Below, in pieces: positions 1 through 8,097 of a stretch of DNA of 64,000 nt. Origin of the DNA: JBEBSD01 sp040394475 (GTDB lineage Bacteria; Bacteroidota; Bacteroidia; Cytophagales; Spirosomataceae). The notes under the pieces are model-generated. The model ran no database searches. It had not been told where the DNA came from and was given only the letters and a program-made list of their open reading frames with translations. Position 1 is the first letter of the stretch. Each line of letters begins with the position of its first letter. Position numbers and translations under genes: made by a program. The stretch is taken from positions 1-64,000 of the forward strand of contig JBEBSD010000015.1 in NCBI GenBank assembly GCA_040394475.1. The letters are read 5' to 3'.

Positions 1-45
1 AGCCTCAATTTGCCCCTTTTTATGTTAGAAAATAGCCAAACTAGA

Positions 46-93
46 GTGGTCTGTGGAGACACAGACCACGGACAGACCACGGACAGACCACGG
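46..93. repeat. REP-like hairpin followed by 11-bp direct repeats
   Basis: Positions 46-55 (GTGGTCTGTG) and 60-69 (CACAGACCAC) form a perfect 10-bp stem around the loop GAGA. The right arm is then repeated as CAGACCACGGA units up to 93, a few bases from the stop codon of the LuxE-like gene. Two further hairpins of the same family lie at 19833-19856 and 19878-19901, which suggests a dispersed chromosomal repeat and not a one-off terminator. There is no T-run next to it. Confidence 0.8.
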
Positions 94-98
94 TAAGG

Positions 99-1151
99 CT
101 ACGTCACCAGCAGGTTACAGCCCCTGGTGTCAGCGTTGTCGTAACGTCCGATTACCTGGAAGGAGCCGGGATGCGGGCCATAGCGCCCGAGATCCGACGT
201 TTCGATAAAACTACACGAATAGAGGTTGGCCAGGTCGATAATATTGATCCCGCCGGTTTGTTTTCCCGAGTCAAAAGAGCGCATGCAAAACGGGTCCGTG
301 GTGTCCCGCAAACGTATCTGCAAGGTTCCGGCTTCTGTAAAGATACCTTGTCCGCCGGAATAGGCCTGTGATAATAGTTCCGTCATGCCGTATTCGGAAT
401 GAATGGATGGTAGCCGGAGAGCGCTCAATAAGAGATCATGCACTTCTTCACGGATCAGTTCTTTCCGCCGCCCCTTCATCCCGCCGGTTTCCATCACGAT
501 TACCCCGGGTATGTCGCGGAGAAAGGAAAAATCGGTAAAGGCTGTTACCCAGTCGAGAAGTGCGAAGGTTACCCCGATGACGAGAACTTTACGGCCATCT
601 CCTGCACGGGCAATGGTTTGGAGGCGTTGCTGAAGGTCGTGGAGGTTATACAGGTAAAATCCCGACAAACCGGAACCTGTTTTGCGAATAAAACCGTCGA
701 CCATGTATACTAGCGAGGACGTATTTCGTTCCAGATAAGAGGGGAGGAGCGCCAGGATGTGATAACCGGAAAGCGGACCGTACTGTTGTTCAAAAAGCTG
801 CGTGCTGATCGTCTCATAAAGCGCTGTATCCGCTACATAATGTTTACTGGAGAGGGTGCCGGTCGTACCGCTGCTTTCAAAAAGCCGGCAGTCCTCCGGA
901 GGCAGGTTTCCGGACTGCACCATATGGTTTTTAAAAAAGCCGATCGGGAGAAAGGGAATGTCCGAAAGGGTTGAAATTTCATTCGGATTACAACCAAGAT
1001 GCTGCAGATAGGATCTGTAGAGTGGGTTATAACGGGATTGGAAACGAAAGATACGGAGTGCCGCCGTATCGAAGGTAGCCGGGGTTACCTTCGGAATAAG
1101 TGACTGCAGCTCGCGACTTTCCGTGTGAAATGTTTGGTTTTCGAAATCCAA
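99..1151 (-). CDS. LuxE-like acyl-protein synthetase / adenylating enzyme
   Basis: A 350-residue protein of the LuxE/PaaK-like adenylation superfamily, which activates a carboxylic acid as an acyl-adenylate before transfer to a thiol. The phosphate-binding signature ESSGTTGT lies at residues 92-99, and a second core motif, EYGMTELLSQAY, lies near residue 255. The C-terminus has the DLGR-like hinge found in AMP-binding enzymes. The length fits LuxE (about 350-370). No luxC or luxD reductase/transferase partner is nearby, so bioluminescence is not implied. Related single genes in Bacteroidota are usually of unknown substrate. It is divergent from the lipoprotein gene at 1219 with a 67-bp gap. 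Family assignment is confident, substrate unknown. Confidence 0.8.
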   Translation of the reverse strand: MDFENQTFHTESRELQSLIPKVTPATFDTAALRIFRFQSRYNPLYRSYLQHLGCNPNEISTLSDIPFLPIGFFKNHMVQSGNLPPEDCRLFESSGTTGTLSSKHYVADTALYETISTQLFEQQYGPLSGYHILALLPSYLERNTSSLVYMVDGFIRKTGSGLSGFYLYNLHDLQQRLQTIARAGDGRKVLVIGVTFALLDWVTAFTDFSFLRDIPGVIVMETGGMKGRRKELIREEVHDLLLSALRLPSIHSEYGMTELLSQAYSGGQGIFTEAGTLQIRLRDTTDPFCMRSFDSGKQTGGINIIDLANLYSCSFIETSDLGRYGPHPGSFQVIGRYDNADTRGCNLLVT

Positions 1152-1177
1152 AGCTGTTATTTAATCGAATTAGTCTG

Positions 1178-1185
1178 TATTTTTG
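1178..1185 (+). promoter_or_regulatory. Candidate Bacteroidota -7 promoter box
   Basis: TATTTTTG matches the Bacteroidota -7 consensus TAnnTTTG and lies 33 bp before the start codon of the lipoprotein gene. No clear TTTG -33 element is seen at the expected distance, so this is a weak call. Confidence 0.35.
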
Positions 1186-1218
1186 AATGCTAGGACAAAA
1201 GTAGTTAATAAGTAAGTT

Positions 1219-1749
1219 ATGCGAAAGGGTTTTATGATGTGCCTGGCAGGCCTTCTGGTTGGTCTGGTTGCCTGCGTCGATATTCCGAAATACGATAATA
1301 CACCTGCTATTGCTTTTGTAGGCCTCGATAAATTCGACATGCAGGATCCCGACCTGGGCAATAAGTTTACGCGGGTCAGGATCACGCTTTCGTTTGAAGA
1401 TGGTGATGGTGATCTGGGAGAAAATATCCAGGATTCGGTAAGAAGCAGGTACCTGCGGGAGAACGGTGGCTGGGGAAACTATCATCTGACGGTTTTCCGC
1501 AAGGTGAACGACAACTGGCTGGAGTTTCCGATGAGTGAAAATAGTCAGATGATTTTCCCCATATTGAAAACCGATGGCAAGAAGGGCCCCATCCGGGGGA
1601 AATTTGATTACGATATGGATTTTCCCAGTGGCGCTGGTGTTAAAATAACCCCTGTCAAATTCTCCATCAAAATTCGTGACCGGGCGCTCAGAGAAAGCAA
1701 CACCATCGAAACGGACGAGATTGAGCTCCCGCTGTTCGACGAGTTCTGA
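1219..1749 (+). CDS. Small hypothetical lipoprotein
   Basis: A 176-residue protein with a short lipoprotein signal: a charged MRKG start, a hydrophobic stretch and GLVAC with the presumed lipid-bearing Cys at about residue 19. The mature part is rich in acidic residues, including a repeated SFEDGDGDLGEN-like stretch near residues 60-72 that recalls calcium-binding loops. The rest resembles a single beta-sandwich domain. It is probably anchored in a membrane facing the periplasm or outside. No family was recognised with certainty; similar small lipoproteins are common in Cytophagales. It is convergent with lutC and stands alone. Confidence 0.7.
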   Translation: MRKGFMMCLAGLLVGLVACVDIPKYDNTPAIAFVGLDKFDMQDPDLGNKFTRVRITLSFEDGDGDLGENIQDSVRSRYLRENGGWGNYHLTVFRKVNDNWLEFPMSENSQMIFPILKTDGKKGPIRGKFDYDMDFPSGAGVKITPVKFSIKIRDRALRESNTIETDEIELPLFDEF

Positions 1750-1771
1750 CAGCGTCTTGGCTCTTTCAATT

Positions 1772-1816
1772 CCGGTAGGATCCGGTCCGGTAGGATTCGG
1801 TCTGACAGGATCCGGT
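1772..1816. repeat. Three tandem 15-bp repeats
   Basis: Three consecutive 15-mers fill the gap between two convergent genes: CCGGTAGGATCCGGT, then copies with one and three substitutions (1772-1786, 1787-1801, 1802-1816). A T-run follows to about 1824, so transcripts from the lipoprotein gene may end here. Confidence 0.7.
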
Positions 1817-1824
1817 TTTTTTTC

Positions 1825-2409
1825 CTAACTTTTTAAGAATACGGTAGCTCCTCTGGGGCCGTGTGCGCCGATGACCAGGGATTGTTCGATATCGGCTGTT
1901 TTTGAAGGTCCGGCGATGAAAGCCCCCCATCCGGCGCTGTTTTTCCCGATCTTTTCGAAAGCATCGTGCATATTCGTGACAAGGCTGTCTTCCGGAATAA
2001 CAATCGCCAGGTATTGCGTAATAAAGGGCAGCGCACGGTGACTGAGCAGTTCTTCCGTTACCCAGACCGCTGCATTTTCGGCGACCCCGAAATGTCCCCG
2101 GATCACTGTCACCTGAACACTTTCCAGTAAATGGGGATCTTCGATCTGAAGGCTGAAATCGGCCCACCCGGCCAGTTCGGGAAGGGTGGTGGCTTTATTG
2201 GAAATTCCCCCGAACTTTTCCTCCAGTACCGCTATGATCTGCTCGTATGATTGTACCCGGATTGCCGTTCCGCCGATGGCAGCCATTGTGTCGGTAAACT
2301 GCTTCAGCTTATCTTCATATACTGTTGTATACCGGATCGTTTCCGGCATACGGGTGGAAGCAGGCTTATTAGCGGTGATTTTTTGCAGGATTTCGTCTCT
2401 TGAAGACAT
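1825..2409 (-). CDS. lutC: Lactate utilization protein C (LUD domain)
   Basis: A 194-residue LUD-domain protein, the third component of the LutABC L-lactate oxidation complex that converts L-lactate to pyruvate in the cytoplasm. The N-terminus SSRDEILQKI is typical of LutC. The LUD core follows, with the late GAHGPRG segment near residue 183. It starts 35 bp after lutB and is the last gene of the apparent nine-gene minus-strand operon. The precise biochemical role of LutC is not settled in the literature. Confidence comes from both sequence and gene order. Confidence 0.9.
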   Translation of the reverse strand: MSSRDEILQKITANKPASTRMPETIRYTTVYEDKLKQFTDTMAAIGGTAIRVQSYEQIIAVLEEKFGGISNKATTLPELAGWADFSLQIEDPHLLESVQVTVIRGHFGVAENAAVWVTEELLSHRALPFITQYLAIVIPEDSLVTNMHDAFEKIGKNSAGWGAFIAGPSKTADIEQSLVIGAHGPRGATVFLKS

Positions 2410-2444
2410 GAGTGTTGTTCAATTAAAGGTGCACATACCGGCGA

Positions 2445-3818
2445 TCAGCCTCTTTGTTTCTTATACCATTCCCGGAAACTCTCTTTGGGAGGTGCGGGCA
2501 TCTCACGCTGCTTGTACCAGGGATTGAGAGAATTGTTGGTCACTGCCGGCAGCAGTCGCATCATTGCCCGCGCCGCTTTCCCGGCGTTTTGGTAAAAAAC
2601 CGGCCTTGAAAGGACAGACGTCATTATTTTAATGCCCAATGTTTTGGCAGTGGGAACATACCCCTCCCGGGCCAGGATCTGGCGCCATTTGTACAGCTGG
2701 TCATGAATGTCGATTTTCACCGGACATACATGCGTACAACTTCCGCACAGGGTGCTGGCGAAGGGCAGGTCTGCGTTTTTACGCATATCGAAATTAGGGG
2801 CGAGAATAGAGCCGATAGGGCCCGGCACCACGTGATGGTAACTATGGCCGCCACTGCGCCGGTAGACCGGGCAGGTGTTCATGCAGGCGCCGCACCGGAT
2901 GCATTTCAGGGAATTCCTGAAGTCGGGGCGCCCCAGTTGCGTGCTTCTTCCATTGTCCACTATTACGATATGCAGCTCCTTCCCCTCCCGCGGACGTTCG
3001 AAATAACTGCTGTAAGTGGTAATCGGCTGGCCGGTGGCGCTACGGGTAAGCAGTCTTAAAAAAACGCCAAGGTGATCAAACTGAGGGATCAGCTTTTCGA
3101 AACCCATGCTGGCAATATGGACGTCGGCCAGATGGGCGCCCATGTCCGCATTTCCTTCATTGGTACAAACCATAAAGCCGCCGGTTTCGGCGACGGCAAA
3201 ATTGACGCCGGTCAGCGCAGCCCGCCGGGTCATGAAGGTCTCCCGGAGGTGTTCCCGTGCGGCTTCGGTGAGGTACTGCGGATCAGATGCCCCTGCTTCG
3301 GTGCCCAGGTGTTCATGGAACAAATCACCGATGTCTTTTTTCTTGAGGTGAATGGCCGGCAGTACGATGTGTGTCGGAGGCTCTTGCCGCAGCTGTACAA
3401 TACGTTCCCCCAGATCCGTATCGATCACCTCAATGCCATTTTCCTGGAGATACGGGTTCAGGTGGCACTCTTCGGTAAGCATCGACTTGCTTTTGATCAA
3501 TTGCCGGATGCTATGTTTTTTCAGAATACTGCCGACTATCCGGTTATGTTCCGCACCGTCTTTTGCCCAGTGAACGTGGATCCCGTTCTTTTTGGCATTT
3601 TCTTCGAAACGGACCAGCAGATCGTCCATGTGGGAAAGGACGTAATTTTTGATTTGGGAAGCCGTTTCCCGCAAGGCTTCCCATTCCGGAAGCTGCTTGC
3701 TGGCCCGGTCCCGCTTGACCCGTACAAACCATAAGGTTTCGTCGTGCCAATCGACATACGATTTATCTTTATTGAACGCTTCCGAAGCGGTTGCGTGATC
3801 AGTTGCTGCCTTGTACAT
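2445..3818 (-). CDS. lutB: Lactate utilization iron-sulfur protein B
   Basis: A 457-residue protein combining an N-terminal LUD domain (about residues 60-290, with VAETGGFMV in the middle) and a ferredoxin-like domain. Two cysteine clusters are visible: CIRCGACMNTCP near residue 310 and CGSCTHVCP near residue 360, each suited to a 4Fe-4S cluster. It is the presumed electron-transfer component of L-lactate dehydrogenase LutABC. It lies between lutA (42-bp gap) and lutC (35-bp gap) in the standard order. Length matches the family (about 460-480). Confidence 0.93.
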   Translation of the reverse strand: MYKAATDHATASEAFNKDKSYVDWHDETLWFVRVKRDRASKQLPEWEALRETASQIKNYVLSHMDDLLVRFEENAKKNGIHVHWAKDGAEHNRIVGSILKKHSIRQLIKSKSMLTEECHLNPYLQENGIEVIDTDLGERIVQLRQEPPTHIVLPAIHLKKKDIGDLFHEHLGTEAGASDPQYLTEAAREHLRETFMTRRAALTGVNFAVAETGGFMVCTNEGNADMGAHLADVHIASMGFEKLIPQFDHLGVFLRLLTRSATGQPITTYSSYFERPREGKELHIVIVDNGRSTQLGRPDFRNSLKCIRCGACMNTCPVYRRSGGHSYHHVVPGPIGSILAPNFDMRKNADLPFASTLCGSCTHVCPVKIDIHDQLYKWRQILAREGYVPTAKTLGIKIMTSVLSRPVFYQNAGKAARAMMRLLPAVTNNSLNPWYKQREMPAPPKESFREWYKKQRG

Positions 3819-3860
3819 AAGCCATGCATTCAGTGGACGGTGCGCGGAGCCTGTCCTGAT

Positions 3861-4613
3861 TTAAAGAGAACTGTTAAGGATTTCGGCGATGTGTTTGACG
3901 CGGACTTGGGAGCCCTGCCGTTTCAGGATACCCTCCATGTGCATCAGGCAGCTCATGTCCGCCCCGGTAATAAATTCTGCCTGATTCCGTTCGTGGTCTG
4001 CTACCCGGTCCTGTCCCATTTTAACCGAAACGGCTTCTTCGCTCACACAAAAAGTCCCGCCAAAACCACAGCATTCGTCGGCACGGTCAAGCGCGATGAT
4101 TTCCAGGTCCTGTACCAGGTCCAGCAGTTGCTGCGGTTTGGAGAAAGCAGGAGCATTCAGCTCTGACATTTGTGAGAGGTTCAGGCCCCGTTGCCCGTGA
4201 CAGCTTTGGTGCAGGCCGACTTTATGGGGGAAACGCGCGGAAAGGGTAGTTGTTTTTAACACATCGGTCATAAATTCCACCAGCTCGTACACTTTCCTGC
4301 GAATCTCCAGTGCGCCTGTTTCATTGCCTTTGATATGCAGGTGGTCTTTAATATGGAGCACGCAGCTGCCGGAAGGACAAACGATGTAATCGAATTCCTC
4401 AAAATTGTTTAAAAACAGCGTATTGCAATCGTTCGTCAAATGTTCAAATCCTGAGTTGGCCATAGGTTGGCCGCAACAGGTTTGCTGGAGGGGATAGGCC
4501 ACATCACAGCCAAGTTTTTCGAGCAATTCCAGGGTGGCAATAGCTACTTCCGGATAAAACTGGTCTACGTAACAGGGTATAAAAAGGCCGACTTTCATCG
4601 AAGGTTGATTCAT
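3861..4613 (-). CDS. lutA: Lactate utilization protein A (CCG-domain)
   Basis: A 250-residue protein with two CCG (DUF224) cysteine-rich domains, as in glycolate oxidase GlcF and heterodisulfide reductase subunits. TCCGQPM is at residues 45-51 and ECCGFGGTFC near residue 180, with single upstream Cys residues completing each motif. It is the LutA subunit of the lactate-oxidising complex. It follows the EEP-fold gene by 49 bp and precedes lutB by 42 bp. Its position downstream of the fucose genes fits removal of the L-lactate made by the 2,4-diketo-3-deoxy-L-fuconate hydrolase step. Confidence 0.93.
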   Translation of the reverse strand: MNQPSMKVGLFIPCYVDQFYPEVAIATLELLEKLGCDVAYPLQQTCCGQPMANSGFEHLTNDCNTLFLNNFEEFDYIVCPSGSCVLHIKDHLHIKGNETGALEIRRKVYELVEFMTDVLKTTTLSARFPHKVGLHQSCHGQRGLNLSQMSELNAPAFSKPQQLLDLVQDLEIIALDRADECCGFGGTFCVSEEAVSVKMGQDRVADHERNQAEFITGADMSCLMHMEGILKRQGSQVRVKHIAEILNSSL

Positions 4614-4662
4614 AATGGTACTTTCCCGGACCGGGAATGGTTACAATGTTTTCAGACAGGTA

Positions 4663-5445
4663 CTATAAAAATTCCACTGTTGCCACAATGGGGTAATGGT
4701 CTGAGGCCTCGGGATAATCACGGATGACTTTATAATTGCTGACCCGTACACGTTTTTGGTTCAGCACAAGAATATAGTCGAGACGATCTCCGGGCAATCC
4801 CTCCACCCAGGTCGCCAGTTGGGAGCCTTTTGCCACATCCAGCCAGTTTTTCCGGAAGGAAAAATAGGGTTGCTCGTTTGGTTTAACACCCATATCCATC
4901 GTCAGTATTACCGGTTGGATACTTTCTCCCAGCAGTTGGTTGATGTACGCCGCCTGTAAGGCCCGGTCAATGACGGAAGCATATTCCAGGCGGGCATTAC
5001 AAAAACGGAAGGTGAGCTTCTCGGATTCGCGAATCAGCCCGCACAGCAAGACCCTCGGATCACTTCCGGGACTTCCCGGCAAGACCAGCTTCTGGGTTTT
5101 CTCAATCGGCCAGGCAGATAAGATTCCCACTCCTTGTGATCCGCCTTCGGTCACGTCCGATGCCCCATAACTGAAGTACATACCGGTCTGCATAGCGATC
5201 TGACGGAGTTGGAAACGTATTTTACCTGCTGTTTCAATACTGTCGATCGCCTGAAAAGCAACAAGCTGCGGTTTCTCTTCCCGGATGAGCTGAATCACGG
5301 TCCGCAAATTGGAGTCTCCCCAATTGTCTTCGCCATGGCGGATATTAAAACTTAACACCTTCACTTTTCTGCTTTTCTCGGTGGGGGCGGCTGTCAGACA
5401 ACCCAACCCTGCCAGGAGGCACAGAAACTGTATTAATTTCTTCAA
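4663..5445 (-). CDS. EEP-fold protein with altered catalytic residues (probable pseudoenzyme)
   Basis: A 260-residue secreted protein: signal peptide at residues 1-20, possibly a lipoprotein through Cys16, then the endonuclease/exonuclease/phosphatase fold. Fold landmarks are clear: SFNIRHGED at 32-40, RLDYILV at 221-227 and ASDHYPIVA at 247-255. However, the metal-binding Glu of the QExD motif is Ala66 (QAID), the NTHLDH motif reads NARLEY (150-155, His lost), and GDFN reads MDMG (183-186, Asn lost). The usual phosphodiesterase chemistry is therefore unlikely. It sits between the mutarotase and lutA genes with short gaps of 24 and 49 bp. Family certain, function unknown. Confidence 0.85.
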   Translation of the reverse strand: MKKLIQFLCLLAGLGCLTAAPTEKSRKVKVLSFNIRHGEDNWGDSNLRTVIQLIREEKPQLVAFQAIDSIETAGKIRFQLRQIAMQTGMYFSYGASDVTEGGSQGVGILSAWPIEKTQKLVLPGSPGSDPRVLLCGLIRESEKLTFRFCNARLEYASVIDRALQAAYINQLLGESIQPVILTMDMGVKPNEQPYFSFRKNWLDVAKGSQLATWVEGLPGDRLDYILVLNQKRVRVSNYKVIRDYPEASDHYPIVATVEFL

Positions 5446-5469
5446 ATTAGTACTTTATTATTGAATATA

Positions 5470-5820
5470 CTATACCATACTCTCCTGTAAATCGAAGATT
5501 TTGTCCAGAAGAACCCATTTCTCTCCCGCTTTAGCTGCGGGAATTGCCTGTTGATATTTCCACATCTGCGCTTCCCAGGCTTTAACGACCGGGTTGGCGT
5601 CGTCCATCGCTGCTTTCCGGGTAAAGGAAAAGGTGTCCGGGACTTCCATTACCATGAACAAGCGGTTTCCGGCGCGATAAATTTCCATTTGGAGGATACC
5701 GGCGTCGGTGATACTCTTCAGGATTTCCGGCCATACATTCCGGTGGATTGCTTCGTATTCTGCAATCAGAACAGGATCGTCGACAATATCCAGGGCCAGG
5801 TAATAGCGGTTTGTTGCCAT
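5470..5820 (-). CDS. L-rhamnose/L-fucose mutarotase family protein
   Basis: A 116-residue protein of the RhaM (DUF718) family, small dimeric alpha/beta barrels that interconvert the alpha and beta anomers of deoxy sugars. The catalytic region YEAIHRNVWPEI lies at about residues 22-33, including the His26 expected for the family. IYRAGNRLFMVMEV forms the central strands. Given the fucP gene 28 bp upstream and the fucose-degradation enzymes around it, L-fucose is the most likely substrate. Sequence alone cannot separate it from rhamnose mutarotase. Confidence 0.85.
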   Translation of the reverse strand: MATNRYYLALDIVDDPVLIAEYEAIHRNVWPEILKSITDAGILQMEIYRAGNRLFMVMEVPDTFSFTRKAAMDDANPVVKAWEAQMWKYQQAIPAAKAGEKWVLLDKIFDLQESMV

Positions 5821-5848
5821 CGTTCAGTCGGTGGGTGCTAAAACGGTC

Positions 5849-7210
5849 TTACGCTGCGGAACGAACCTTGTACCCCGAAATAGCATAATAGGCTACAAAA
5901 AGGAAACAGGCAATCGGTACCAGCAGGGAAACTTGCATATTGATTTTAGACACATAACCGGTTAACGGCGCGATAATAGCGCCTCCTACAATTGCCATAA
6001 TGACCAGCGAGGCACCGAGTTTCATCTGGCTGCCCAATTTTTTGGTGGCCAGGGCGAAAATGGTCGGAAACATGATGGACATGAAAAAATAAACCGACAT
6101 AATGGCCAGTACCGCTGTGATCCCATCCGTGGCCATCGCCAGTCCGAGCAAGGCGGCGCAGATGATGGCATACAACGCGAGCAGGTCCTGCGAACGGAAA
6201 CGGTTCATCAAAGCTGTTCCGGCAAAACGTCCGACCATAAACAGGATCAGGGCGAAAGAAGCATGAAAGCTGGCAATCTGTACAGGCGACATTTCGGGGT
6301 CGCCTCCGGTGAGCGCGGCCATTAATTTGCCAAACCCGATCGCAATTCCCAGGTCCTCATGAGGGGAAAGCAACATTTTGTAATCTACAAAGTATCCCCA
6401 CAACGCAGCTTGTGCGCCTACGTAGAAAAATTGCGCGACGACGCCCAGTACCAGGTGTCTTTTTCGCAGTAAGCTGCCGATTCCCGATTGACCGCCGGTT
6501 TCGTCGTCGCCCGAAATTACCGGCTCGGGCATTTTTGTGACCGCGAATAAAACAGTAACGAGAAGGACTACCCCTGCAATAACCAGGTAGGGCAGCTGAA
6601 CCGACTGGGCTTCATGGATACGGATGGCTTCGGCTTCGGCGAATGACATCACCTGAAGCTCCTCGTTGGTATAGGATTTATTGGAAAAAATAAACAAACC
6701 GCCTATCAGCGGCCCCATGATGATACTCAACCCGTTGAACGACTGTGCGAAATTAATACGGTTGTCGGCTTTGTCCGGATCGCCGAGAATGGTCACATAC
6801 GGATTGGCGGCAGTCTCCAGGAATGCGAGTCCGCAGGCAATAGTAAACAGGGCGAAGAGGAAAAAGCCGTAGGAGCGGATTTCAGCAGCAGGATAAAACA
6901 ATGCAGCGCCGGCAGCATACAGGAGCAGCCCGGCCAGTATCCCTTTCTTGAAGCCGGCCCTTCCCATAAACAGTCCTGCAGGAATGGCCATGAGGAAATA
7001 GCCGATATAGAAAGCCGAATCCACAAATCCTGCCTGTCCCCGGTTGAGGTCAAGCGCTGTCTGAAAATGTTTGATCAACGTCCCGTTCAGGGAATTTGCC
7101 AGTCCCCAGAGGAAAAACAGGCTGGTGACAAGGGCCATTGCCATTCCGTAGGAGCTTCCGCCGGAAGGAGAGGCTATTGCAGGCTTTTCGGATAAAGGTT
7201 GGTATGCCAT
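5849..7210 (-). CDS. fucP: L-fucose:H+ symporter permease
   Basis: A 453-residue inner-membrane transporter of the FHS family in the major facilitator superfamily, with about 12 hydrophobic segments. Characteristic elements are SLFFLWGLANSLNGTLIKHF in the first helix region, GYFLMAIPAGLFMGRAGFKKG around residues 70-90 and LETAANPYVTILG near residue 130, all as in FucP. It brings in L-fucose with protons. It starts 47 bp after the lactonase gene and is followed by the mutarotase. Related members carry glucose or galactose, but the neighbourhood supports fucose. Confidence 0.9.
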   Translation of the reverse strand: MAYQPLSEKPAIASPSGGSSYGMAMALVTSLFFLWGLANSLNGTLIKHFQTALDLNRGQAGFVDSAFYIGYFLMAIPAGLFMGRAGFKKGILAGLLLYAAGAALFYPAAEIRSYGFFLFALFTIACGLAFLETAANPYVTILGDPDKADNRINFAQSFNGLSIIMGPLIGGLFIFSNKSYTNEELQVMSFAEAEAIRIHEAQSVQLPYLVIAGVVLLVTVLFAVTKMPEPVISGDDETGGQSGIGSLLRKRHLVLGVVAQFFYVGAQAALWGYFVDYKMLLSPHEDLGIAIGFGKLMAALTGGDPEMSPVQIASFHASFALILFMVGRFAGTALMNRFRSQDLLALYAIICAALLGLAMATDGITAVLAIMSVYFFMSIMFPTIFALATKKLGSQMKLGASLVIMAIVGGAIIAPLTGYVSKINMQVSLLVPIACFLFVAYYAISGYKVRSAA

Positions 7211-7257
7211 GGATCAGGTTAGGATAGTAACAGCAATTGATTGGTAGTAAAAAAGCT

Positions 7258-8097
7258 TCAGACATCCAGCTGGTAAAACCGGATAGCATTTTTACCGAAC
7301 ACGGCTTCCTGTTCCTGTGCAGAAAGCCTGGAAGCCCAGCTGTGGACAATCCCGGCCACTTCTTCATAGGTAGCCGCTACCAGGCAGACCGGCCAGTCGG
7401 AACCATACAGCAGGCGATCGGGACCGAACGCTTCCAGCATCTCGTCGAGATACGGGTAAAATGTCTCGGGAGTCCAGGTTTTCCAGTCCGCTTCGGTGAC
7501 CATGCCGGAAAGCTTGCAACAAACATTGGGATAGCCGGCCAGTATTTTCATGTACTTCTTCCAGTCGGCAAGATCATGGCCTGTTTTGATAGCCGGTTTG
7601 GCAAGGTGATCGATCACCAGCGGGTTATCCGGTAGCTGACCTGCAAACTGGCAGGCTTCTTCCAGCTGATGCGGATAAATCAGGAGATCATAGGTGAAAT
7701 CAAATGCCGCCAGTTGCCGGACCCCTCTTATGAATTGCGGATCAAGCAAAAATCCCGCCGGTTCCGTCTGCACAATGTGCCGGAAACCCTTCATTTTTTC
7801 AAACTGTGAATACAACTCCAGCCGTTCATAAACGGCAGGTGACCGGAGGTTGGTCCAGCCGACAACTCCCTGAATGAATTCGAATGCCTCGGAGAGTCCC
7901 AGCAGGAACTCCGTTTCCGACTCACTCTGATCGGCCTGAACCGCTACGGTACCCCCGAAGCCGGCCGCCTCGAGGGTGTTTTTCAGGTCACCGGGTAGAA
8001 AATCTTTCCGGATAGCCCCCATTTCTTCGGTTATCCAGGCATCCCGGTCGGGATTGTACAGCCAGAAGTGCTGATGGGCGTCAATTTTCATAGCCAT
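7258..8097 (-). CDS. Amidohydrolase, probable L-fucono-lactonase
   Basis: A 279-residue amidohydrolase-superfamily protein (COG3618 group). The metal-binding DAHQHFW motif is at residues 6-12 and the late Asp motif YGSDWPV is near residue 240. Members hydrolyse sugar lactones or 2-pyrone-4,6-dicarboxylate. Next to an SDR, an FAH-fold hydrolase and FucP, it most likely opens L-fucono-1,5-lactone to L-fuconate. Its start codon immediately follows the stop of the FAH-family gene with no gap, which implies translational coupling. Confidence 0.85.
   Translation of the reverse strand: MAMKIDAHQHFWLYNPDRDAWITEEMGAIRKDFLPGDLKNTLEAAGFGGTVAVQADQSESETEFLLGLSEAFEFIQGVVGWTNLRSPAVYERLELYSQFEKMKGFRHIVQTEPAGFLLDPQFIRGVRQLAAFDFTYDLLIYPHQLEEACQFAGQLPDNPLVIDHLAKPAIKTGHDLADWKKYMKILAGYPNVCCKLSGMVTEADWKTWTPETFYPYLDEMLEAFGPDRLLYGSDWPVCLVAATYEEVAGIVHSWASRLSAQEQEAVFGKNAIRFYQLDV

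Noticed and set aside
1..45. Start-of-window sequence as a gene fragment
   Set aside because: It is too short and has no coding pattern that continues from outside the window.
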